From assembly GCF_028769735.1 (NCBI RefSeq), contig NC_088178.1:13790857-13854856 (forward strand): a stretch of DNA of 64,000 bases. The letters are read 5' to 3'. The stretch's first letter is position 1. Each line of letters opens with the position of its first letter. The position numbers were made by a program, and so were the translations under genes. Positions 37,345 through 47,811 of the stretch are shown in pieces. Below the pieces are notes generated by a model that worked only from the letters and a program-made list of their open reading frames with translations, ran no database searches and was not told the DNA's origin. This stretch comes from Zonotrichia leucophrys gambelii. Taxonomy: Eukaryota; Chordata; Aves; Passeriformes; Passerellidae.

Positions 37345-37426
37345 GGTTTCACCTCTGGCTTGCCCAATGGCCGCCAAGTGACAGCGAGTGTTGACTGCGA
37401 GCTCTCCAGGCGCGGCGGCTGCTGGG
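37345..37426 (+). other. ARHGAP29: ARHGAP29 exon 2, 5'UTR part with upstream stop
   Basis: Exon 2 begins after the AAG acceptor at 37344. This leader segment holds a minimal upstream ORF, ATG at 37367 with stop TGA at 37379-37381, coding MAAK. It is in the same frame as the main protein and stops 45 nt before its start codon. The in-frame TGA shows that translation of ARHGAP29 cannot begin further upstream in this transcript. The exon-1 ATG at 34672 reads into this same stop after splicing. Confidence 0.75.
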
Positions 37427-37688
37427 ATGTTGCGGCAGAACGGCGGGAGCAACAAGCGTGGTTTGGGATTAGCCCGCCTGTCCACCTCCAACTTCTTCAC
37501 CATCTCCACTGCAGGAAACTGGGCAATGGGGCGCAGCACCAAGAGCAGCTCTCTGAGCAGCATTAGCTCCAACTCTGACTGCTTTGATTATCCTGTTGTG
37601 GATCCAGAATATATCATGCAAGTGGTGAACGATGTCCGAAAATTTGCAGATGTGCTACTGTATTTGAGGGAAGCCTTTCTTTCAGAAG
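37427..37688 (+). CDS. ARHGAP29: ARHGAP29 coding exon 1 (exon 2), start of protein
   Basis: ARHGAP29 (PARG1) is a cytosolic RhoGAP with specificity mainly for RhoA. It acts downstream of Rap1/RASIP1 in endothelium and in epithelial and craniofacial cells. This exon gives 87 codons plus 1 nt, starting MLRQNGGSNKRG, then a Ser-rich stretch (SSSLSSISSNS) and a conserved block (DPEYIMQVVNDVRKFADVLL, residues about 57-76). In human this block reads DPDYIKELVNDIRKFSHMLL and is likewise followed by LYLKEA-like sequence. The ATG is the first in frame after the TGA at 37379; the context is fair (G at -3, T at +4). The donor is GAAG|GTGTGT at 37688, phase 1. The head is longer than human and contains WAMGRSTKS, which recalls the ARHGAP45 (HMHA1) N-terminus. 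The paralogue is excluded by later exons and by synteny with ABCD3. Confidence 0.92.
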
Positions 37689-39955
37689 GTGTGTCAGTTG
37701 TTCTTAATTCTTTGATTTTTCTGAAACTCTTAACAACTCCATTTGTGTGTTTTAACTAGTGTTTGCTATGGTTATTTCCCCCTGCCCTTTACTTTCACCA
37801 TTTATCCTCCCTTCCTCTTCCCTCCCCACCCCCAGCATGGTGATTACAGGAAGTGATGGTTTTTAGTTTGGGTTCTGCATTTCCTCACCAGAACAGTGCA
37901 ATCTGTTTCATAATCATAACAAGGGAAAATAAGCTCTTAGCAGGCTGTCTAGGCTGATGCTTAAATTTGTGAGACCGTGGACTGATTGGTTTTTTAACCA
38001 CTTGCATGGTTAAAATGGTTTTTGTAATTCCAAATAATTCTATTACTATTTTGGTTATATTTCAGTTTCCTAGGCTGATTTGGTTTCTGAAAGTCTTCCA
38101 CACTAGTAGTTTGAGTTTTAAGGTAGAATATAACTACAGTCTTCCTTTGCAAGAGAAGTATTTACTGTCTTCTGCCAGCAGGTGGAAACTGCAAATTATC
38201 TTCCTTGCAGGAGGTGTGTGTGCACATTGTGTTCCTGTACCTTTTGGGGCAATACCACTAGTCCAGTTTTGGTCATCAGCAGGAAAGCTTTTATCTGAAT
38301 TTTGTGAGATTAATATCTGAACTGACAGCCAGAGCAGCTTTGTGTAAGATGTCCTGAGTGCTGAACATTTGCAGTCACCTCTGTGTTCAAGTGAGTGTGC
38401 CTACAGCTGAAATACTGCTGCTAAAATGTGTGTGAGCAATTCTTAAAAGAGCAATAATTTGGCAGTAGTGATCACTTTTATGTCCTCATAGTTTTTGCAG
38501 AGCACACAGGATGGTCAGAGTTATTTGTGAGGTTGGGTGTCTGGTGCCTATGAGAATGAAATGGGCATTTTGTAGGAAAGGTCTCTCAAAACACTGAAGT
38601 GTTCCCATTGCCATGCAGCAGTACTTAACTGCTTGTCAGTTTAAAATTTGGAGGTCAAAAGATCCAAAAAAACTAACATGGCAAAAGGAGTAGTCATCTT
38701 ATTTTATAATATGGTATAGAATTAATTTGTGAAACTGTGTTGTCCATTTAAATTATTTATAATTTTTGAAGGAAAGATGTTTCCCTTCCATAGTTGGGAG
38801 TTTTCTTTTTGACCTTCATCCCCATAATATAGTGAGCTCTGTAATGCTGGCCATGCTTACTGCTGGCTGGAGACAATCTCCTAGAAGCTCTGATTTGCAT
38901 TTTCTAATTTTGAAAACATTCACAATTATCTGTCCAAAAACTTACCAAGGTGGTTGAACAGACTTCTTGCACATAAAATTGTGGTTTGCATTGCTTGCAG
39001 CTTACCACCACCCTGATATTAATTACATCAATTATTTGAAGGTGGAATCAGTTGCAGGGATAGGAAATTAATTTCTTTCTCTTTGGAAGGGTTGCATCAA
39101 TGAGTGTTTATATTTGCTTGGTAAGCATGGCTAGAGACTCCCATAGGTCTTTCAGCTTCTAACCTTCTAACTTTTCCCTCAGCTTCTGCATCAGCTATTA
39201 GTTGTTGTGTTGCCTCTCTGGCAGATTTGTCTAAACTCTGATGCACAGTGGCTTCAGGCTGACCCTGTGGCTCCCATTGTCCCCTTGTGCTGCTGGGCCC
39301 TGCAGTGGTTGGCAGCTGATGGCCAGGGTGTGTGGTGCCTTCAGTGCCATTCCTACTGACTGATGCATGTGGTACCTGAGCTAGCATAGAAGAGTCCACC
39401 ACTTACCCATCTGTGCTTCACTTAACATTCATCTGATGTAGTGATCCAATCTTGGATGACAAATCTAAGAGATTTTGGGTTATAATATGTGTTTGTGTCT
39501 AAACTAGAGCATAAACGCCTTGGGGTTACAGCCTTGAACTGTGTTTTGTTGTGGTACCAATGCAAGTTGATTTGTTCCATGAAGGATAAGTTGAAATCTC
39601 TTGAGGGGAATATTTGGTAAATTAAATGTTCCATAGATTTCAAAGCTACTTCTCTTTGCATTCCTTATGCTAACATGATTTCATTTCTTACAGTACTCTC
39701 ATTGTCATAATGCTGAATAATTTTTTGATACCCGTCAACAAAGGGAAACCTAAACCAACAACCAACCAACCAAAGCTCCCCAAACCAGCAAACAAAACAC
39801 TCTGAGTGTAACTGTAGAGTTTAAAAGCTTGACAGCTGCTTGGACATGAGGGAGCTGCAGTTGTCTCCTGTGTTGAGTGAAGTACCATATGTTCCATACG
39901 CTTCAGTTCTTGCTGTCCTTTAGGCCTGTACTCATTGGATGTAACATTCTGTTAT

Positions 39956-39980
39956 TAGTGATCCGAGCTGGGGATCACTA
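39956..39980. repeat. 9-bp perfect inverted repeat
   Basis: TAGTGATCC and GGATCACTA flank a 7-base loop (GAGCTGG). It lies within ARHGAP29 intron 2, about 150 bp from a second hairpin. Possibly the relic of an old element. Confidence 0.7.
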
Positions 39981-40126
39981 CAAAATCAGATACTTTATCT
40001 TTGTCTTCATTAAAGAACAGCTCAGGGCATTTTTTGAACCTAGGTCAATGAATCCAGTGCTGTTTCACAAATTTTGTGTTTAATTCTGCTTGATGCCAGG
40101 CTGAAACTGTAGTGGTGGTTAGTGCA

Positions 40127-40149
40127 ACTGATGCAGTTAGTGCATCAGT
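40127..40149. repeat. 9-bp perfect inverted repeat
   Basis: ACTGATGCA and TGCATCAGT flank a 5-base loop (GTTAG). It is the second hairpin within 200 bp in ARHGAP29 intron 2. Confidence 0.7.
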
Positions 40150-41756
40150 CTCTTGGTCGAGTCTTCAGCTAAATTTCCAGATGAGCAAGATGGTCATGTG
40201 GCTAGTACCAGTAAGGACAGTTGTCACTGTGTTTTTGTGTTTGAACTGGAAGGTTGCCTTCAGGTATAGAAATTGTATTTTATGTAGTTAGAGATAATTG
40301 AAATTTATTGAGAAATCTCAAAATAAGTCTTCTGATGAGAAGAAAATGAAAACAATTCCCTAGCAATTCCTGCCTGGAAGACCAGACCTGAGAGTGTATG
40401 TTGAGTTAGTACACAGAAAACTCAGATAATTTCCTACAATTTGTGCTATTCTTAGTGCTGTTCATTTGACTGTTCAGTTTTATGGGTGGCATTGTTTTCC
40501 TGATGTGCCCCAGGTTTACTTCTTTCTGTTCTAGTTTACATCTCAAGTACAAACTGTTAAGACATAATGGCTTGAAAGCTGGCTAGTTTTCTCTGTGCTT
40601 TGAGTTCCAACAGTAACATTTCAGCTCTTGGCTGAGAGTGTGAGAACCTTATTGTAGCCTTCAACTTACACCCCTCTTTGCAAGGGTAGGACACACTGGG
40701 AAGTGCAGTGTCGAGGCTGGAGCCAATCTCTGATTTTCAGTGTGGTGGCACTCAGGATAAAAGTAACTTCCTATGGTGAAAGCAGTTTTAGGAACTGAGA
40801 AGTTGTTTGCTTCTCATGGAGACCTGCTGTGGGCTTAGAAACCTGACCACAGTATTGCAAATATTAAAGGTTTTGAAGGCGTGAGGTGTATTTAAGGTAA
40901 ATCCTGTGACTTGAAGAGGTTAGTTCTTGTCCCAAACATGCAAACTAACTCTTACAAACTTGTATATGAAAATCTACCAGGTCAAAAAACCATTGCTTAC
41001 TGCATTGATATGCAAAGTTGAGAGTCTATTTAATAGGTGTCTGTGGATGAGGTTGGTGACTACAGTTCAAGCTTTTACTGCATATAATAAATTTTACTGT
41101 TGCTTCAAGTAAATGATCTTACTGTGTGGTCTTTGCTCAGATGAGATTCATTTTCTCACGCAAAAGAATATTTAGGACGCTGTAAAATATCTTCTAATTA
41201 TGAGCTGAAGTTAAGTATTTAATCTTTAAACAGTACATAGCAGCTTTTGCTTGTATTGCATTAGAGAGGGAGAAAGCATTCCTGTTTCCCTGCTCTGAAG
41301 GTACTTAGCTACTAGTTTTGTGACATCTGCTGCTTTTTTTTTGTTTTTAGGAATATAATATATACCATAAGGTCTGCCCTTGAGACTGTGGGAAATGCTG
41401 TTTCATTATGAATAGCTCTAAGGGTAAAATTTGCATGGGGTTTAAAAGTGCAGGAATAATTACATTTTAATATGTAGTCGTCTTGACTGTACTTTGGAAT
41501 TTTTGCTTACTTTATCACAAACTTTGAAGTAATCATCAAAGTGTGATATTGTGTACTTCATGTGGGTAGTTCTGCATCCTTTTAATGAGCAAAAACTTTT
41601 GCTTCAATTTCATCCTATCTTCAACAAATGTAAATTGTAGTTCATTCTTTTTTTTCTCAGATATCTTAGAACCAGAGTAGCAAGATAAAGCTATTATCTT
41701 TCATTACAGGTTTCTCTGAGGTTCAGAATGTGTCTAATTTTTTTAGAGTTTGGTAG

Positions 41757-41874
41757 ATTTTTTTGTTTGCAGTTTGGTTTTTGTTTGTTTTTGTTGGGGT
41801 TTGTTGGGTTTTTGTGGTTTTTTTGGCTTTGATTTCTGTTTGGTGGTTTTGTTTTGTTGGGTTTTTTTTTTTTC
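41757..41874 (+). repeat. G/T-only low-complexity tract
   Basis: About 120 bases in which nearly every base on the plus strand is T or G, with runs such as TTGGGG, TTGGG and GTGG and ending in a long T run. On the minus strand it is an A/C tract. In the ARHGAP29 pre-mRNA it would be U/G-rich. G runs could support a two-tetrad quadruplex, and UG-rich RNA binds CELF or TDP-43-type proteins. It could also be the eroded A-rich tail of a minus-strand retroposon. Confidence 0.75.
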
Positions 41875-44800
41875 TAACTGAAGCAGAGGCGAAAGTGCTG
41901 CTGAAGCTGCATGGCCTGGTCAGGAATGTTTGCATTCTCTTTACAGTAGCACCAATACTTTCAAACCCATCAGGAATGCTGCCTAACTTGAAACCTATCA
42001 GGTTGTTATTTTTGCAGGATAAGATATTCACCCCAGTGGGACAATTCTAAAGGTGTCTCAAGGTAAACAGTTTCCTCAAAATGAGGAACTTGTCATCTTC
42101 AGTGACTTCAATATTTTTTTTAGCACCACAGAAATTGGTGTTAATCACGTACTACACTAAATCCAAAAGCCATTTACTGAATATAGTGCCTGAGGCTCAA
42201 AGGTGAATGATTTCTCTTCAGCCCTTCCTGGCTTGATAATGTATCTTGTCCCTATTTTTATATGATTAAGGCACTGCAGTATAATTAGCATTTCATTCAT
42301 TTCCTTATTTTCTTATAGTCTAAAATACTACTGTCCTTTTTCTGAGGCAGTGTTCTTGAAAGTCAGTTTGTCCTGTTTTGCTAGGGAAATCTGAAGCTCA
42401 TTAGTTACTGCAGTGATTACAGATTGAATTTATGATAATTTTTAATACTAGGTGTAATTTTGCCGTTTGTTCTTTATTCCAATTTTGATGTTTCTCAGTG
42501 AAAGGTGCTGTCTTTGATACACCTTAAACTAGATGTATTTACCTGTCTAATGACACCTTATACTATTAATGCTTGGTAGGTGGGCAAACTGCTCTAAACA
42601 AGAATCTGATAATGTATTTACTTTTTTTTGCAGCAGTTTCTGGAAGCAACATTTGGGAGAGTTTTTTATATTTGTTTTGATTTGAGGGCAGTTGGACTGA
42701 TCTCTTAGGACTTTTTGTGGAAGATGGTGCTGGTTTTCTGCTGGGTAGTATTTTGTTTGTTAAATAAAAAACATTTATGAGAGAAGGGAAAAGAAAATGC
42801 TGTCAGGGCAGCTAACTTTTGGGAACTGTGAAAACACAGTGATTATCAAATGTGTAAACAACCTGCTTGTGAATTATTAAATGACCTCTGAGAATTGGTA
42901 GAAAAAAGCAGAGGAATCCATGTAATGGGTAGCACATTGTTGCTCTTATTCCATGTAGCATAAAAAAGAAGGAAAACAAACTGTCTAGTAACTAATAAAT
43001 AATATTACAGAATTAAAAGTAGTTGAGGAAGTTGAGAAATAGTCTAAAGTGGAATTTTAACTTTTATCACTTCCAGAATCTGTGAAAATGTGATATGCTT
43101 GCAGTATCTGAAAGAATAATGTTGTAATTTATTATTAAAATATATTTCTTTCGTACTTTGTAGCTCTATTCAAACTTGATCCACAAGGAACTAACAGCAT
43201 GTTTCAAATGCATTTGCCTATAATAAGATTGTTCATCCTCTTGCTGAACCAAATTAGATGTTAAAAGGTGAATTCTGACAAGTTGTGTTTGCTGCTTTGG
43301 ATGTTCTGGTTCCCATGGCAGAGTTAGCAGTGCCTGTTTGAGCCTCAGTAGCAGGGAGGGCAGGACTAAACCAGGCTGGGGCAGCTGCAAGGAGTAACCT
43401 CTGTTGTGCTCCTGCAGAAATTGCCTTTATTTTCCTCTCTCCATCAGCAGCTTAATCGTTGATAGAGTTCTGTAACTGTTTAAAATACTCAAGATCCATC
43501 TAAACCTGCTGTTTTCTTATTATAAAGCTTGTTGTGTTTGGGGTTTTGTTTTAAACATGCTGATAGTCTTATTTCCACAGCAGTTTACAAAGAAACTTCT
43601 GCATGAGCTGCTGTGATCTCACTGTTGTCCTTGACACTGGTGCTAGTTCTCTGGTGACTGCTTAGCAAGCTGAGTTTTGGGGCAAATCTACCTGAAAACT
43701 AGTCCTAGGAAGGAAGGAACTAGTTTTTAGCTGGATCAGTTCCATGAGCTGGCTGGAAGCTTGTACTGAGTGCCAGCAAAAAGGGAGAAGGTGGCTGGCA
43801 AAAGAACAAGGGGCCAGAGGTTAAAGTGGAACAAGGCTAAACTGCTAAAACCTGTATCAATTCTTTTGTTTCCTTTATTGAATGCTAAGTTTGACAGGGG
43901 TTTTAAAGGTGGGGTGGTGGTGGGGAGAAGAGCAAGCAGAGGAGGCCCTTTGTAGGTGACAAATTAACCAGTCACCTTAGCAGTGAGCTTTTGGCACACT
44001 TGAATTTGACAGTCATCTTCTAAACTTGCCTTTCTGAAACCTGCTAAGTACATGCACAGTCATATCTGCTTCCAGTCTTTCTGACCTAAAAATTCCTTAG
44101 TACACCCTTTCACATACCTCCAAATAGTAGTCACTGCTAAGTAGAAATGCTATCAATCTGAAACTGAAATTGTCCTTTCACAAATCTGAAATAGTCTTTC
44201 AAGCTAAAAGATGTGAAGGATATAAACAAGGATAAAAACAAAGTAAATAGTTCCTTAAATTTTCTTTAATAAGTAAAACTATTGCTAAGAACTGAAAGCT
44301 AGTAGTAGTGACTTTTTAAAAGAGGTTTTCCTGGGTTATTTAATGGCAAAACTCAGAGAAAAAAAAATTAGACAGGTTGCTTCTTTTAGTGTAGCTGTAG
44401 GACCACAGCAAGCCAGAGACCTCCTGGTCATTTTCCCATGCTTCCTTAACTTTCACATTGTCATTTTCTGGTCCTTGGACAGAAAACATGGAGATCCCTG
44501 GCCCTGAGTCATGTTCCTGTCCAGTTTCCTTAGAGTTGAGAAGCTAGGCAGAGAAATGTACAGCCTGGATGAAGGCAAACCCATAGCAGAGTAAAAAAAG
44601 GTATTTTACAGTCAGTTTATGGGAGGCAGGCATAGCTATGAACCATAGGTTTTCCCCAGGAACATTGCGCTCAGTCTGGGAGAGCAAACTTCCCACCTTG
44701 CTTTTCATTTCGCTCCAGATCGTCCCCCAGTCTGTTTTGCCCAAGCCTCCTGTGTTCTGTCTGCTGGCTGCAGGCTTTAGTCAGGGAGTCTTGGACTTTC

Positions 44801-47784
44801 ATGCTCTGTGAGCAGAGCCAGAGGAGCTGGGTATTTTGTTTATTTTGCAAGTTTGCAGTGGTAGTGCACTGCTTAATTCATCTGCAGTCTTCTGTTTCCA
44901 CTATTCTGAGCAAGAGGAAAAAACCAACCTCCTCTTCAAGTTGAGTTCAAGCAAATCTGTCTTCTTCTTAGTCAAAGTGTAAGCTGCCTGTTAAATGCTG
45001 GTTGCTAATGTTGGATAGGAAATGCTGTTTCTTCAGGTTCAGAGAAGATTGAAGTTAAATAATAACTTAGTGGACCAGGAGATAAGTTTGTGGCTGATAG
45101 TACTACCCCTCCCCCAGTTGCATACTCCACATTCCTTCAGAACAAATGTTCACTTGTTGCTATAGTGTCTAAGATCAGCAGTCAGGAGGGGGGGTGTCTT
45201 GAAGGCTCGTGAGTGTTTAAAATGTAAAATCATCCTTTATGTGCAGTCAGATATTTTGATTGACTTAAATAATTAGCATATCTTTCTTTAGGAAAACTCT
45301 GAGCTGTTTATAAGAGAGCACGGGCATTTTTCATTCTCATGTTGCTTTTGAAGTGTAAAAAATGTAATACAAGGAAAAACTTCATTCTTACCCCTTTTCT
45401 AATGTACAAAAGCAGCTCAAAACACTTAGAGCCTTAGCTGGAGTGTTAATTACAATTAGCTTCCCTTTCCATCACAGCAGCTAGACTAATGGAATTGAAA
45501 TGACAAGAACAGCAAGATGAAAGGTCACTAGTGAGGAAGAGGATGAATAGTAGTATTTTAATTTTTGAAAGTAAAACTAGGCCTTTCAACAACAAAAATC
45601 CTTCTAATATAGTTTACAGCTTAAGGAGCAGAAACACTTGAACCTAAAAACAACTTGTATCTCTCAAAGAGCTCTGTGATAACATCTGAAAGATAAGAAT
45701 TGACCCATAGTCCGTCTAAGTCTTATGTTCTAAGCAGCAATTTCCATGTACATGTAGGAGCTCTTGTGTGTTTCAAAACAAAACAAAAAATGCTTGCCAT
45801 AAATGAGTTTCCCACTCTTGGCAAAATGTATTATAGCAAATCCACAAAAATATTCGGTTTTCTCATTTTGCTCATGCATCAATCTATCAAAGTTGCAACA
45901 TAAAAGAAGAACATCAATACAAACAATTTTTGTGTGCCTGACAGCATAGAGTTAACAGTTGTAATTGTCATCTTAAAGATCTTGACTTCATGAAGGTTTC
46001 ATGGACTAAACCATTCCTTTTCCACCAGTTTTGTTGGAAGTGTTTGTTCTTCCTATTTATGTGGCTAGGTCACAGAACTGAAGCTGACTTGTTGCTTAGT
46101 TCTGAGCAAATGTTCATCCAATCTGACAGTTCTAGTGATTTGATTGTTAGAGCTAATGTCTTGCTAATGGATTAGAGTTAGAACAGCATGGCAGGCTAGG
46201 AGATTTGATACAGAGCTTGGACCTTGATTTTTGTACATAGCTGTTTCCCTTTCCTCAGGAAAATAGGGATTTTATGGGGGCTTATTCCTTTGTCTGCCTA
46301 AAATGCCCCTTTTTATGGAAGACGGACATGACTCATGTAAGGCTGTAGAAAATACTTAAGTGTGAGTTATACTTTCATCTTAATGGCATTTGTTACAGAA
46401 CAGTGTAGATGCAAAACCTAGGACTAGAGGAATTTTCTTTTCTTGAGGCTGAGATTTAGCTGAACAAAAGATTTTTTCCTTTTCCCCATTTTTTTCTCCT
46501 TTATTGCTTGAATAATTTCTTGGACTAATTTTTAAAAGTATGTAGGAATTCTTACTTGCCAATTAGTTATTTTTAGTTGATAAACCAGTTTTAATCTTCA
46601 GTTAACAAAGCTTACCTCTTCAGTCTTGTTTTCTTTGTCATTACTGAACTACTTCAGATATTTAAGCTATTTTCGTAATATAACATGTCTCCTTTTTCAA
46701 ATATGCTGATTCTCTCTGCTGTGTATAACTTTGGTTCAGGGCCTACAGGGGGGTGTTGCAGCAGTTCATGATGTTGGTACAAGTTCTGTTAGTGCTTCTT
46801 ATCTGTGAGACACACTGTGATCCTGGGATTGTGGAGCTTGCTGCACGTACCTGCTGAAGGGAAGGGGAGGTTCTTATTTGGGAAGGAATCAGGTGCTCTT
46901 CTAAATCTTATGATGTCTCAGTCTTTCCCTGGTTTTAGAAGTCTGCAAGATGGGAAGGACCTAGTGAGGAAGTTTCAGCAAAAATGCATGAAAAAAATAA
47001 TGGAAAATGTCAATTGCAGGGTTGTAGATCAGTAAGTTGCAGGAAGTATATTTGTATGGTGGAATTAAATCGCCTTCATGACTTTTCAGAAAAGGGCTTT
47101 GACATCTTTGGGACTTGACATACTCAGCATTTCCAAGTTCTTCTCTAAATATTGTATTTAAATTTTCCCAGTTTATGCAGGTGTGATTGTTTTAGGGCTC
47201 TGTGTTGTGAGGGAATGGAACATCTCAGTTAATGTTCTACTTTTGGACTACAGTTATATTCTTAGCTCTGCTTTTAAGCTCAGATGTCACTGAAATTATT
47301 ATGGACATGGTATTCCTGAAGCATTAGCTTAAAGACTGCTCAGTGTTCACAGATTTATCTTGCTGTTTTAGTGTTTATAGTGGTATGAATGGATTCTTTA
47401 GTAGAATGCTTTCTGTGGGGTTTTTTGTTTGTTTCTCCTGTGGACTTTTGATTTAGTTCATTTATTGTGTACAGGGTGTGTTAGTTATTTTGTTCTACCA
47501 CAACTGTGGAACTAAAAAGTCTGCCCAGAAGTTGTCCAGTGCTGACAACAAGTGGGGAAAAAAGTGTTCTCTGGAATCACTGAAGTGGTGGAGGTGCAGA
47601 GCAGTGAGGATTGGCAGTCAGTATGGTCTCAGCTCACAAGCAGAAGAGCAGTTGAGGAGGCAGCTTTTTTGAGAGGTAGTTCTAAATGCTTTGTTCTGTG
47701 TTGAGTAAGCTGCAAATTGTTTATCTGAAAGCTTAGCAGCACACATGAATTGTGGTAGTTGAGTGAAGACAGTTTGTGAAGGCC

Positions 47785-47811
47785 TTTATCACAGAAAGTG
47801 ACTGTGATAAA
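47785..47811. repeat. 10-bp perfect inverted repeat
   Basis: TTTATCACAG and CTGTGATAAA flank a 7-base loop (AAAGTGA) inside ARHGAP29 intron 2. The arms also contain inverted GATAA motifs, the GATA-factor core. Confidence 0.75.

Noticed and set aside
37388..37426. Extension of ARHGAP29 upstream to a GTG at 37388
   Set aside because: There is no ATG before 37427 in this frame after the TGA at 37379-37381, and non-ATG initiation has no support here.
39097..39402. A 101-codon minus-strand open frame with fairly protein-like composition
   Set aside because: No homology that I can name, no splice context, antisense within ARHGAP29 intron 2. A transposon-derived remnant is possible but cannot be shown.
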